Position numbers and translations under genes: made by a program
Shown here: piece by piece, positions 54,267 through 63,900 of the stretch
Numbering within the stretch: the first letter of the stretch is position 1
Layout: the number at the start of each line of letters is the position of its first letter
The notes under the pieces: generated by a model
Told to the model about the DNA's origin: nothing
What the model saw: only the letters and a program-made list of their open reading frames with translations
The model's database searches: none
Assembly: GCA_039809345.1 (NCBI GenBank)
Contig: JBDHUW010000001.1
Coordinates: 124,001-188,000, forward strand
Origin: JBDHUW01 sp039809345
GTDB lineage: Bacteria; Patescibacteriota; Gracilibacteria; Absconditabacterales; Absconditicoccaceae
Direction of reading: 5' to 3'
DNA length: 64,000 nt

Positions 54267-54800
54267 ATGCCTATTATCAAAAAGGAGCTATATGACAAAG
54301 ATCATTTGACTCAGATTTTGGAAAATGAGAAGGAAGAGCTTGCTGATATATTCGAAGCTATCAAAACGAGAGAAACGTTGGCGGAGAATGTAAATGATTC
54401 ATACGATGAAAATTCGAATTTTGCTCAACGCCTTGCTGATAAAATAGCAGACTTTGGGGGTTCTCGAAGTTTTATAATCATATTTGTGTTGTTTCTTGCA
54501 ACGCGAATGCTAGTGAACTCATACTTTGGAGATGTCGCTTTTGACCCATTTCCGTTTATTCTACTGAATTTGTTTCTTTCATCGATTGCGGCATTGCAGG
54601 CTCCTGTCATAATGATGAGCCAAAAGCGTCAAGAGACTCGCGATAGGTTGCGTGCCGAAAACGATTACAAAGTGAACCTCAAGGCTGAGGTTGAGATCCG
54701 CTCTTTGCATGACAAGTTAGATCATTTGTTGATGAAGAAGCGAGATCATCTTATTGAAATACAACAAATTCAATTGGAGATACTAGAGAAGAGAAAATAA
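54267..54800 (+). CDS. DUF1003 membrane protein
   Basis: 177 residues. The DUF1003 core is clear: NSNFAQRLADKIADFGGSRSF, a helix, YFGDVAFDPFPFILLNLFLS, then a second helix and IMMSQKRQETRDRLRAENDY. The C-terminal coiled coil (KLDHLLMKKRDHLIEIQQIQ) fits too. The family is membrane-bound with unknown role. No TGA occurs among its few glycines. It lies between divergent and tandem neighbours with no operon link visible. Confidence 0.93.
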   Translation: MPIIKKELYDKDHLTQILENEKEELADIFEAIKTRETLAENVNDSYDENSNFAQRLADKIADFGGSRSFIIIFVLFLATRMLVNSYFGDVAFDPFPFILLNLFLSSIAALQAPVIMMSQKRQETRDRLRAENDYKVNLKAEVEIRSLHDKLDHLLMKKRDHLIEIQQIQLEILEKRK

Positions 54801-54827
54801 ATTTATGTGTTATCTATTTGTAAATAC

Positions 54828-57728
54828 ATGAAAAAGATAATAGTTTTGCTTTGATGTTTGCTTTTGTCATGATTAGCATTTGCAAATTATGTATCTGTGT
54901 GGAAGACGATAGGAATTGCATCCTTATCTAATTCCTGACAAATCATATCATGAGGGGTATCATATACAAATATGAATTTTTCACAAACCAATTTTTTTTC
55001 GAAAAATGGAAGATTTGTCGTTTTCTCTTCAGATAGCAGTCAAGTAGTCTCATGAGATACAAATGGTACTTGAGATGTGTTTTTGAGAGATCTTGATTTG
55101 GGGACAACAGAATTAATTAGTGTTTCAACTACTTGAGCACAGGGGAATAGATTGAGCAATACACCTATGGTCAGCGATGATTGAAGGTATGTTGTATTTG
55201 CTAGTGAGTCGACAAATCTTGTTGCGTGAGACACCAACAACAATAGAGATATTTTCATGAGAGATAGACTGCTTGGTACAACCATCCGCGTGAATCTTAG
55301 TAGTGCATGAGCTCAGTGAACACAATGAACAGCTACGCAATGATATGTCACTCCGGATGGGAGATTGGTTGTATTTACCACACCGCAAAATAGTTTGATT
55401 GCTTGAGATACAAATAGTCGCTTATCTTGATCAGATCTTTTTATAAGAAATTTGATGAGTAGTACTACGACCTTGTGAAACATCAATCGAACAGGTATTC
55501 AATCTTTGTGAAACAACAACGACGCAGTGATCACGCCAGATGGGAGATTTGTGTTGTGGAGCTCTAGAGCTGACAACTTAGTACCATGAGATACAAATGG
55601 CTCTACAGATGTTTTTCTAAGAGACACGTTATCATGAACTACAGAAATCGTGAGCGTAAATTCAAGTTGACAGATTGTTGCAGGTGGCGGTACTCCTACC
55701 TCACTTCTTGCGCAAATTACACCAGATTGAAGGTATGTGATTTTCAGACATCTTTCTTCTGAACTAGTTTCATGAGATACGAATGGGGTAGAAGATATAT
55801 TTGTAAGAGATAGGGTTCTTTGAACCACAGAGATGATTTCATTGCGTGATTCATCAGAACAACTCACAGCGTCCGCTTCTGCTCCCCAAATAAGCGATGA
55901 CTGAAGGTATGTGTTTTTCAATACTACTGATCAGAATGTGTTGTGATGAGTTTCTATATGGACTGGTGGTGTGTATATGAGAGATAGACTACTTGGGACT
56001 ACTGAGCTTGTGACAAGAACTGATATGTTTTGATTTGTCAATGGCTGGGTCTCTTGGTTGAGATTTTCTTCAGATCTTACAAGAATCGCATATATAGCTT
56101 CTACTTGAGCTACAAATCTTTTGTCATCTGTAGTAGATGACAATGCCGGATATGACATCTATGTAGCTGAGCGTAGATTGTTGCACCTTCCAGCGCCTAC
56201 AGTCATCGCGCCGTCATCATGAGACACTCTAAACATAAACAATGTAATATTTGCTGGTACATGAAATAGTGGCTATATGGTATCATTGTATGCTACTGGA
56301 ATTACTCAACCAATACGAACATGATTAGTAGATGAGTTGGGACAATGGGAAACGACACCGCTTCAATATACATGATGATTTGAAACGATAATCGCTACTC
56401 AAACATATTTGACTTGACGGTTGGTATCTAGTTGATCTGTGGTTCATGTTGATTATGATATGCCGAGTCCAGTGATTTCTGGTTATTCATATGCAACATG
56501 ATGAGTTGTATTTAGTTGATTGTGATTTCCGTGAGCTATTATATCTGTAGATATTGTTTGAAATATATCAACGGGCATGGCTTCTCTGATAGATGGAAGT
56601 TGGTCATTGTCCTTGATTTCATGAGATGGTGTATATAGTTGATTTGTAACACAGAATATTTGAAATATAACGTCTACTTGAGTTACAATATCATTCACTA
56701 TAGACACAACCCCTCCCGCAGATCCGCTTATCACATACCCACTGCATCAAGGCACAGGAGTTGTATTGAGCTGATATTTTACTGGGCAGTGAGAGTCCGG
56801 TGCGATTGTATATGTACTTACGAATTGAGTCTTGTACACGTGAGTCATTTCATCTGGTGCGTCTTGGATAGTTGGACCGATTCTTTGATTGTCCAATGAT
56901 ACAGAGTATACTGTCCAGGCATATCAAAAAGATGCATTTTGAAATCAGTCTGACTCGGTTTTCCACACATATAGAACTATATGAAATGCGGGTGGATCGT
57001 CTTCATGATGATCAGCGCCAAGTGGGGGTTGATGATGAGGTTGATGATGAGGTGGGGGAGATGCGCCATCTATTGCGCCGCCACCATTACCAAATGTCCC
57101 ACCATCTGCCTTCCCATCTATAAACCCAGGAACTACCAATCAAACATGATGATCGACTTGATCTATTGGGGGAGGTGTGAATGGTTCTGGTTTTTTCCTA
57201 GCGTGATTCGAGTGAGATGATGAAATGCTATCTGCTGTGGAATTTGCTTATGCGTATGATTTAGATAGAAACAATAGCGAGACGAGAGCTAGCATTTATA
57301 GCTCACTCACGAGAGAGGAGTTGGCAAGAATCATGGTACAGTATGTGAAGAATGCAGATGCTCGTGGTTTGACAAAAAGAGTATCATGTAACCTAAGATC
57401 TTATAGGGATTTTAGGACAATATCTAGATGATATGCATCATCTGTGGTCGAGGCGTGTCAGTACTGATTAATGTGAATCAAGACAAACCAAACCCAGATG
57501 GAATTATTTAATCCTAGATGATTTGTGACTAGGGCAGAGTTGTCAGCTGTGCTATCTAGATTTATCTATGGGAATAAATATGATATAGATGATACGAACG
57601 AGTGGTACAGACCACATGTGAATGCTTTGGCACAAGGATGAATTATTAAGAAACTAGATAATCCTATGAAGATCGAGTTGAGGTGATTTTTGTTTATCAT
57701 GCTTCAGAGATTATATGAAGGGAAGTAA
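54828..57728 (+). CDS. Large surface protein: propeller-like blades, Ig-like domains, poly-Gly, C-terminal SLH
   Basis: 966 residues. A signal peptide (KKIIVLLGCLLLSGLAFA), then about eight blades each bearing a GDTNG and VFLRD or DIFMRD motif (residues 30-430) like a TolB/WD40 propeller. Ig-like or fibronectin-like beta segments follow (PPADPLITYPLHQGTGV). A glycine run near residue 730 is mostly TGA codons. The C-terminus carries SLH-type segments (LTREELARIMVQYV and GFVTRAELSAVLSRF). SLH at the C-terminus, in contrast with the N-terminal SLH of the protein at 24309, anchors the other end. Similar blades occur in the LRR protein at 29197. About 90 TGA codons. Confidence 0.87.
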
Positions 57729-58509
57729 GAATGCTATACCATTCGATCAAAATACCAATGCCTTGAAGAGATTCTCGGTTGTGATGATTTTTTTGTATGC
57801 TTTGTATGTCCTCCCGCCATACATTAATTTACATAATCAGAGAAAGTCGGGAAGAATTACCACGATGAAGGAGAGCACAAAAGAAGATGCGGATAAGCTG
57901 ATGAAACTATTTTTATATGATCAGAGGGGAGATGATATTATATCTGCCCAAGAGGATGAAATAGATGTTTCTCACTTTCAGTCAGCAAAGTGACACTATC
58001 TTCACTTTTTACAGTGACTGAGAGACTCTATATGACAACCTATTTCTATGAGCGCGCGCAACAGAGTAAAAATTATTAGCTCGTTTGAGTATGAGACGAT
58101 AAATATGCAATTGGACGTTTTACTAGTTCAAAATTCGATCAAACTACTAGCAAAAGATCTTTGATCTACATACGATGAAGCTATGCAGGTCTTATCAGCA
58201 ATATTTACTCTTGCGCTTCTGGAATCTCTTGAGGTAGAGCAGTCAAAGAGTGTTGTGACGCATACACTTACCCGTTCTTGACATAGCTCTCTCGACTACA
58301 GAGGCAATGTAACGGGGCTACGTTCTGGAATCAAAAAATGAAGTACTAATCAAGGCTGAGCAGGTTTTGATCGCATATTCGAACTTTTGAGTGAGTATAT
58401 GAGAGTTACATGATCCAAGAGCGCGATAGAGGGGATTGCGCATTTATGAAAAAATTATGGAGTGATGTATGAGATATCAAACACACCCGTAGAATGACAA
58501 AAAGAATAA
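57715..58509 (+). CDS. Membrane-anchored hypothetical protein
   Basis: 264 residues. A charged N-terminus, one membrane helix (VVMIFLYALYVLPPYINL), then a soluble domain. Motifs such as THTLTRSGHSSLDYRGN near residue 185 and GGFDRIFELLSEYM after it suggest a peptidase- or lysozyme-like domain (a peptidase M15 or D-Ala-D-Ala carboxypeptidase type), but I cannot confirm it. It overlaps the end of the preceding gene by 14 bases, so both are co-expressed. Confidence 0.7.
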
Positions 58510-58542
58510 CAAACCTACCTTGCACAATAGAATCTGCTTAGA

Positions 58543-58568
58543 AACCCTAGTGATGAACTAGGGCTTTT
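58543..58568 (+). terminator. Intrinsic terminator
   Basis: CCCTAG and CTAGGG pair around TGATGAA and are followed by CTTTT. It lies after the membrane-protein gene at 57715. Confidence 0.75.
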
Positions 58569-58679
58569 GGTATGCTCATTTTCTCTGTTTTTCTCTTGAA
58601 ATCATAGGTGGAATTTGTATCATGTAATGAACGCGCTCGAAAAAGAGCATTTTTTAGTCTCACGTTACGTACGTACAAT

Positions 58680-59099
58680 ATGCCTACTATCAATCAACTC
58701 ATCAAGAACAGAAGAGATCCTAAGAAGTACAAATCTAAGGCTCCAGCACTTCAATTTGGTGTAAACAAGTTACAAAGTAATAAGAAAGTAGAAATAGCTG
58801 CGCCATTCAAGCGTGGCGTATGTTTGAAAGTTACTGTAACCAAGCCAAAGAAACCTAATTCTGCGCAACGTAAGATTGCAAAGGTTAGACTTTCAAATGG
58901 TGTTGAAGTGATTGCGTATATTCCAGGAGAAAAGCATACGTTGCAAGAACACTCGGTAGTGATGATTAGAGGAGGAAGAGTGAAAGATCTTCCATGAGTG
59001 AAATATCATATCATCAGAGGAGCATATGATGCGAATCCAGTTGAAGCGAGAAAGCAGTCTAGATCAGTATATGGTACCAAGAGACCTAAAAAGAAATAA
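58680..59099 (+). CDS. rpsL: 30S ribosomal protein uS12
   Basis: 139 residues: PTINQLIKNRRDPKKYKSK, KRGVCLKVTVTKPKKPNSAQRK, HTLQEHSVVMIRGGRVKDLPG and KYHIIRGAYD. The KPNSA site where streptomycin resistance arises is present. One TGA gives the G in DLPG. The frame is open upstream to 58608, but uS12 homology starts at the ATG at 58680. Head of a second ribosomal cluster; EF-G is not beside it. Confidence 0.96.
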
Positions 59100-59154
59100 C
59101 AATACATCAAACAAGTAAGAGTATGCCGCTCACTTCTTAATATAGAGTAGCAAA

Positions 59155-59174
59155 TTCTAGAAGAGATTCTAGGA
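59155..59174 (+). promoter_or_regulatory. Small hairpin before rpsG
   Basis: CTAGAA pairs with TTCTAG around GAGA in the 115-base gap between rpsL and rpsG. It is followed by AGGAGG, one of the few Shine-Dalgarno-like words, but 40 bases from the rpsG start. Might act in autoregulation by uS7. Confidence 0.35.
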
Positions 59175-59214
59175 GGCAGAAGAGATAGTCAAACTACAAC
59201 CTTATTTATTCATT

Positions 59215-59763
59215 ATGAAGATTATTATGGCAGAAAAAGTAGAAAAAAAAGCTTCAGCTAAGGCTCCAGCGAAAGCTGCAGACAAGGTTGTTGTGAAGGC
59301 ACCGGCTAAGGGACAAGAAGTTTCAGTTACCATTTCAGATGATCCAAAGATCAAGAAATTCATCAACTATCTTATGAAACACGGTAAAAGAACTGTAGCA
59401 CAAAAGATATTTACTGACACCATGAAGGAAATACAGGTAAACGGACATCCAAATCCTCAAGCTGTATTGGAAACTGCATTGGAAAATGCTGCTCCAGACA
59501 TCATGGTAAAATCAAAAAGAATTTGAGGTGCTGTATATCAAGTGCCTATGGAAGTGAAACCTCAAAAAAAACTATTCTTCTCTACAAAATGGATTTTGGA
59601 TGCCGCTAGAGGGAAAAAAGGAAAGCAAATGTATAAGAAGTTAGCTGATGAGCTTTTGGCTGCGTATTCTGGACAAGGTCCTGCTATCAAGAGAAAAGAA
59701 GAAGTCCACAAAATGGCAGAAGCTAACAAAGCGTTCTCATACCTTGCAAAGTATGTTAAATAG
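59215..59763 (+). CDS. rpsG: 30S ribosomal protein uS7
   Basis: 182 residues. An Ala/Lys-rich N-terminal extension (KKASAKAPAKAADK), then KIKKFINYLMKHGKRTVAQKI, VLETALENAAPDIMVKSKRIGG-type core and RKEEVHKMAEANKAFSYL. uS7 starts assembly of the 30S head. Two starts are possible (59215 or the ATG at 59227); the AT-rich leader TTATTTATTC sits closer to 59215. One TGA. Confidence 0.95.
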
Positions 59764-59814
59764 TATAATACATCTGAACATAAAACAATTTATATCTCCA
59801 CATATATTACAACA

Positions 59815-60072
59815 ATGGGAAAATGTAACAGATCTGACTATAATCACGTGCTCTATAATCAGAATAGAGCTAGAGCAAAGTCTGGTGACAAGATTAAAAA
59901 TATTGTCAATCATGTAATTCTTCTTAAAAAGAAGGAAAGTGTTCAATGAAAAACAGCTTGGTTGAAGATGGCATGGTTGAAGGCAGATGCTAAGATGAGA
60001 AATGCCGGTATTACTATGGATATGATCAATCTCGCAATCAACCAAAAATGACTTTCACATTTAGTTAAATAA
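59815..60072 (+). CDS. Small basic protein in ribosomal cluster, unknown
   Basis: 85 residues: MGKCNRSDYNHVLYNQNRARA, a lysine-rich centre (ILLKKKESVQGKTAW) and a helical end (MRNAGITMDMINLAINQKG). It sits between rpsG and rplS, so it may be a divergent or lineage-specific ribosomal protein, but I found no match to any known one, including S20 or S21. Two TGA codons. Confidence 0.6.
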
Positions 60073-60084
60073 TTCACCTCTTCT

Positions 60085-60249
60085 ATGTCAAGATTAACAA
60101 CACAAGCAAAGAGAAAATTAAACAAAGCGCTCGTGAGAGTCGAAAAGGTAGTGATGATGGACACAAGAAAAAATCTAGAACAACAAAAAAAGCGAAAAGC
60201 GAAAGTTGTAAATTCAAGAGCAAAGAAGCAATCTACGGTGATTGCATAG
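60085..60249 (+). CDS. Very small basic protein, unknown
   Basis: 54 residues, highly basic and helical (TQAKRKLNKALVRVEKVVMM; KKRKAKVVNSRAKKQ). No glycine and no TGA. Its size and composition fit a ribosome-associated protein. It starts 12 bases after the 85-residue gene and before rplS, so it is within the ribosomal transcript. No family recognised. Confidence 0.6.
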   Translation: MSRLTTQAKRKLNKALVRVEKVVMMDTRKNLEQQKKRKAKVVNSRAKKQSTVIA

Positions 60250-60277
60250 TTTTTACCTATCTTTTCAGGGCAATACA

Positions 60278-60646
60278 ATGAATAACGCAAGATTACAAGA
60301 GCTATATCAGCAAAAATGATACAAGAATATTCAAGCCAAAGTTGGCCAGTATCTTGAAATTCACGAAAAACTTTGAGACCGTATCTGGAGATTCAAAGGG
60401 TTGGTAATTAGAACTCGAAAGCCTTCTCATCCAGATGGAACATTTACTATCAGAGGAACAGCTGCTGGGCAGACTATTGAGAAGGTGTACCCGTTTTCAT
60501 TCCAAAACTTTGCGAAAGTTACGTTGCTTGATGACTATAAGATTAGAAAGAGCAAACTCTACTATATCAGAGAAAAAGTAGGTAAGGATGCTAAATTCAA
60601 GAGCGTGATGACTCAAGAAAACAAAGATAAGAACCTTCTCGCATAA
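60278..60646 (+). CDS. rplS: 50S ribosomal protein bL19
   Basis: 122 residues: VIRTRKPSHPDGTFTIRGTAAGQ, IEKVYPFSFQNFAKVTLLDDYK and IRKSKLYYIREKVGKDAKFK. bL19 lies at the subunit interface. Frame includes two TGA codons near the start (QKGYK and KLGDR), so the standard code would miss about 40 residues. Confidence 0.95.
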
Positions 60647-60678
60647 TCATTTTATTTGTGCTTACAGTGTAAACATAC

Positions 60679-61317
60679 ATGGAACTCATAGTAACAAGTC
60701 GTACTGTCTTTGGTAAAAAAGTAAATCGTATACGTAAGGAAGGTCTTGTGCCTGGTATCGTATATGGTAGACATCTCAAATCACCATTGGCTGTTCAATT
60801 CGATAAAATAGCTTTTATCAAAGCATTCAAGGCCGCAGGTGTATCTACTCCAGTTGACCTAACTGGTGATCAAAATGAACTAGTATTGATTCACCAAGTA
60901 GATACTGATCCAGTGACCGATGTGGTATCGCACGTTGACTTCTTGGCGGTAAAAGCCGATGAGAAAGTGAAAGCATCTGTTTCAATCGTATTGTCGTGAG
61001 TCTCTCCTGCGGAAAAGGAAGGACTAGGTAAGGTACAACTTGTAAAAGATTATGTGATGGTAGAGGCTCTTCCTAGAGACTTACCAAAAGAAATCGTAGT
61101 GGATCTATCTGGTTTGGCTACGTTGCAAGATGGTGTATTTGTGAGCGATCTTACAGTTAGTGCCAAGGTTACTATCCTTGAGGATATGGAACTGCCAGTA
61201 GTAGCTGTGGTTGCATTGCAAGAAGAAGAAGCTGAAACAACTGGTCCAGTTGATGCATCATGAGCTGCTACAGCTGCTGCTCTGGAAGCAGAAAAAGCAT
61301 CGAAGAAATCAGACTAA
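60679..61317 (+). CDS. rplY: 50S ribosomal protein bL25 (CTC form)
   Basis: 212 residues. The N-terminal L25 domain (VTSRTVFGKKVNRIRKEGLVPGIVYGR) and the second beta domain (DLPKEIVVDLSGL, ATLQDGVFVSDLTV) mark the long CTC/TL5 form, which binds 5S rRNA. An Ala/Glu-rich tail ends the protein. Two TGA codons (SGVS and SGAA). Confidence 0.93.
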
Positions 61318-61352
61318 TATACTATTTAGTTATCCAATAACCAATTATCATA

Positions 61353-61541
61353 ATGGCAAGAGTATGTGACTTTACAGGGAAAAGAACGGTCTCTGGGAAC
61401 AATAGATCTCACTCTATGAGAGCTACAAAAAGAACCTTCAAACCAAATCTTATCACGAAAATGGTAGATATTGGCGATGGTGTAAAAGTAAAAGTGAAAA
61501 TGGCTGCAAGCTTCTACAAGAAGTACAAGTCAGAGCTATAG
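61353..61541 (+). CDS. rpmB: 50S ribosomal protein bL28
   Basis: 62 residues: CDFTGKRTVSGNNRSHSMRATKRTFKPNL is the bL28 start and the C-terminal ASFYKKYKSEL is normal. A short version without extra zinc cysteines. It is the last protein gene of this cluster, followed by tRNA-Lys. Confidence 0.94.
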   Translation: MARVCDFTGKRTVSGNNRSHSMRATKRTFKPNLITKMVDIGDGVKVKVKMAASFYKKYKSEL

Positions 61542-61580
61542 AATTCTTTCTGTAGTATATCAGAGCATATGCTCTCTTAT

Positions 61581-61652
61581 GGGTTTGTAGCTCAGTGGTA
61601 GAGCAATGGCCTTTTAAGCCACTGGTCGAGGGTTCGATCCCCTCCAAACCCA
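61581..61652 (+). tRNA. tRNA-Lys (anticodon TTT)
   Basis: Acceptor GGGTTTG pairs with CAAACCC, anticodon loop CTTTTAA gives TTT, T loop TTCGATC. CCA is not encoded. The minus-strand frame over it is an antisense artefact. Confidence 0.95.
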
Positions 61653-61658
61653 AAAAAT

Positions 61659-61685
61659 TCTCTAGCGAAAGCTGGGGATTTTTTT
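61659..61685 (+). terminator. Intrinsic terminator after tRNA-Lys
   Basis: CTCTAGC and GCTGGGG pair (two G-U) around GAAA, followed by a run of T. Confidence 0.75.
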
Positions 61686-61742
61686 ATAGTTTAGAAAATA
61701 TCTACTCTCAAACCAAAATATTTATACTATCTACTCATCACT

Positions 61743-62237
61743 ATGCGTGTGGCAATCATTGCAGATATACATGAACATCGTGAGCTATTCATGGTGTTGT
61801 TGCAAAAGTTAGAAGAAATACAGCCTGAATACATGCTCTTGCTTGGGGATTATGGTGCTCCTTCCGAGATTACTAGAAAACTATTGAAATTACATATACC
61901 CATATATGCTATTTGGGGGAACAATGATGGGGAAGTATATAAGACGATCCAGTACTTCCATAAATATCCTCATGCTACAATAGGACCCAAGAGTTATGAC
62001 TGGATTGCCCTTGATGGTAAAAATATATTTCTTACACATTATGATGATCTTGTTGAACCAATGGCAAAGAGCGGTTTGTATGACGCGGTCTTTTATGGAC
62101 ACAATCATACTGCTAAGGAAGAGATGATAGGAAACACACTAGTCGTAAACCCGGGAGCAGTTCGCGGAGGGCATACGCCACCAAGTTTTGCGATGTGGGA
62201 TACGCAGAGTATGCAGATACAATTCATTGAGTTATAA
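61743..62237 (+). CDS. YfcE/MJ0936-type metallophosphoesterase
   Basis: 164 residues. The metal site motifs are ADIHEHRE (D-x-H), LLLGDYG, WGNNDGE, LTHYDD and FYGHNHTA, and VVNPGAVRG closes the fold. Family members are small phosphodiesterases acting on cyclic nucleotides or phospho-esters. Complete, and with no TGA codon. AT-rich leader without a ribosome site. Possibly transcribed from its own promoter after the tRNA-Lys terminator. Confidence 0.92.
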   Translation: MRVAIIADIHEHRELFMVLLQKLEEIQPEYMLLLGDYGAPSEITRKLLKLHIPIYAIWGNNDGEVYKTIQYFHKYPHATIGPKSYDWIALDGKNIFLTHYDDLVEPMAKSGLYDAVFYGHNHTAKEEMIGNTLVVNPGAVRGGHTPPSFAMWDTQSMQIQFIEL

Positions 62238-62281
62238 TGTCTATGTGATAGTTTCAGTTTTTTATCTCATCATATTTTTCC

Positions 62282-62674
62282 ATGTTCACACTCCAACAAA
62301 TCCAAGAACTCCACAGTAAGGTAAAGTCAGGAGCTGATTTCCCTCGTTATATACAAGATCTTATAGAGATTGGGCTAAAGAAATACGATATGTTTGTCTA
62401 TGATGGACGCGCGCAGTATTTTTGAGATGAAGAATTCACTATAACATCTGATTCAAAATATCCTGGAATTATAGTCTCGGATGCAGCCAATCACGAACAA
62501 TTTGAACATGATCTGAAAGCTCATCAAAGAGGTGAGACTGATTACATGACATTGATAAATGATGCTGCCAAGTCAGGTATATACAAACGAACAGTTGATA
62601 TGCAAAATATGATGTGTGTGTATTATGATCAAAAATGAGAGGAGGTGCTGGCTGAGGAAATACCTGGTGTGTAA
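62282..62674 (+). CDS. DUF1398 (YbcV-like) protein
   Basis: 130 residues. FTLQQIQELHSKVKSGADFPRYIQDL and YDMFVYDGRAQYFG match the DUF1398 family, found in bacteria and phages, role unknown. The middle VSDAANHEQFEHDLKAHQRGETDYM also fits. Two TGA codons. It follows the phosphodiesterase gene by 44 bases. Confidence 0.85.
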
Positions 62675-62754
62675 TCTTTCTCACCATTACCTTGTTACAA
62701 ATCTCGACCTTATTCGTATAGTATATAGACATCTTTATCATTGAACCATTTTTC

Positions 62755-63459
62755 ATGTTTCCTATTTGAGATGATCAAGTAAAATGAGGGTATAGGCCAG
62801 TCTTCACCTGGTTGATAATTACGATAAACGTCATTGTGTTTATAAAACAGCTATGAATGTCACCAAGTGGGTTAGAGAGCTTTTTTATGGAATATGCTAC
62901 GGTGCCAGGCTTGATTATGAGAGGAGAAAATTTATATGCGCTTTTGACGAGTATGTTTATGCATGGAGGATGGGCGCACATCATTGGTAATATGATGTTT
63001 TTGTATGTGTTTGGTGACAATATAGAGGCGCGTTTGGGGCATGTGAAGTTTGTGATATTTTATTTGTTGACGTGATTGGTTGGGAGTTTGGCTCATGTAT
63101 TTACAGATGTTTCTAGTATGATACCCTCACTTGGCGCATCTGGAGCAATATCGTGAGTCTTAGGTGCATATTTGATACTGTTTCCTGGGGGAAGAGTCAA
63201 GATGCGAGATCCTCGTTTTGGGGGAACATACTACATAGGGGCTAGCACATTTTTGTTGTACTGGATAGGGATTCAATTGTTTAGTGGATTTGGTTCTTTA
63301 GCTACTGCGTGAGAAGGATGATGAACTGCTTGGTTTGCGCATATATGATGATTCGCAGCATGACGACTGTGGGCTAAAATGAAGTGAGGAAAGTATAAAT
63401 GAGATGGCAGAAAATGACCGCAAATACTGGATATTGATAAATCGCCATTCTCCTTGTAA
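62755..63459 (+). CDS. Rhomboid-family intramembrane serine protease
   Basis: 234 residues with six or seven helices. The early loop HGGWAHIIGNMMFLYVFGDNIE is the rhomboid signature, SLGASGAISG carries the catalytic serine, and the second catalytic His is in WFAHIGG. Rhomboids cut membrane proteins within the bilayer. The frame opens with MFPIGDDQVKWGYRP-like text and several TGA. A basic tail ends the protein. Confidence 0.9.
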
Positions 63460-63508
63460 AACAATTTTATACTCTTAGCATAGAATCATTTATCACTATA
63501 TTAAGCCC

Positions 63509-63895
63509 ATGAGAAATCTTACAAAACTCTATTTCGTATTAGTGTCGCTGGTATCTATTGTGTGACTTGCCGTAGGGTATGGTGTCGCTGGATACAACTT
63601 TTTCATGTCAAAATATATCACTGATGACGAGTATGTTTCGAAGGATGCGTATGTGATGGATTACTGTAGACAACCTGATTATGCTGCAACTCCAGATGCG
63701 AAACCAACACCAAAGCCAGCAGAAGATATAGCGGAATGCGAGAGTAAAAAAAGAGCAGAGATATTGCTTAGAAGATCTGTTACAACCAAAGAAAATGTGA
63801 TTGGTGGATTGATTTGGGGGTCGATTGCATTTGTATTATTTTTGACACACTTCCCAGTGATGATCAAGAATAAGTGAGTGGAAGAAAAAGCATAG
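63509..63895 (+). CDS. Small membrane protein, unknown
   Basis: 128 residues: an N-terminal helix (VLVSLVSIVGLAVGYGVAG), a Pro/Lys-rich soluble loop with a Cys pair (DYCRQPDY, AECESKK) and a C-terminal helix (VIGGLIWGSIAFVLFLTHF). It resembles small CPR membrane proteins of the DUF5671 type in layout, but the call is weak. 49 bases after the rhomboid gene. Confidence 0.7.
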
Positions 63896-63900
63896 TGACT

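Noticed and set aside
61453..61653. Minus-strand frame beginning with text seen in many databases as a short hypothetical protein
   Set aside because: It is the antisense translation of tRNA-Lys, a common artefact.
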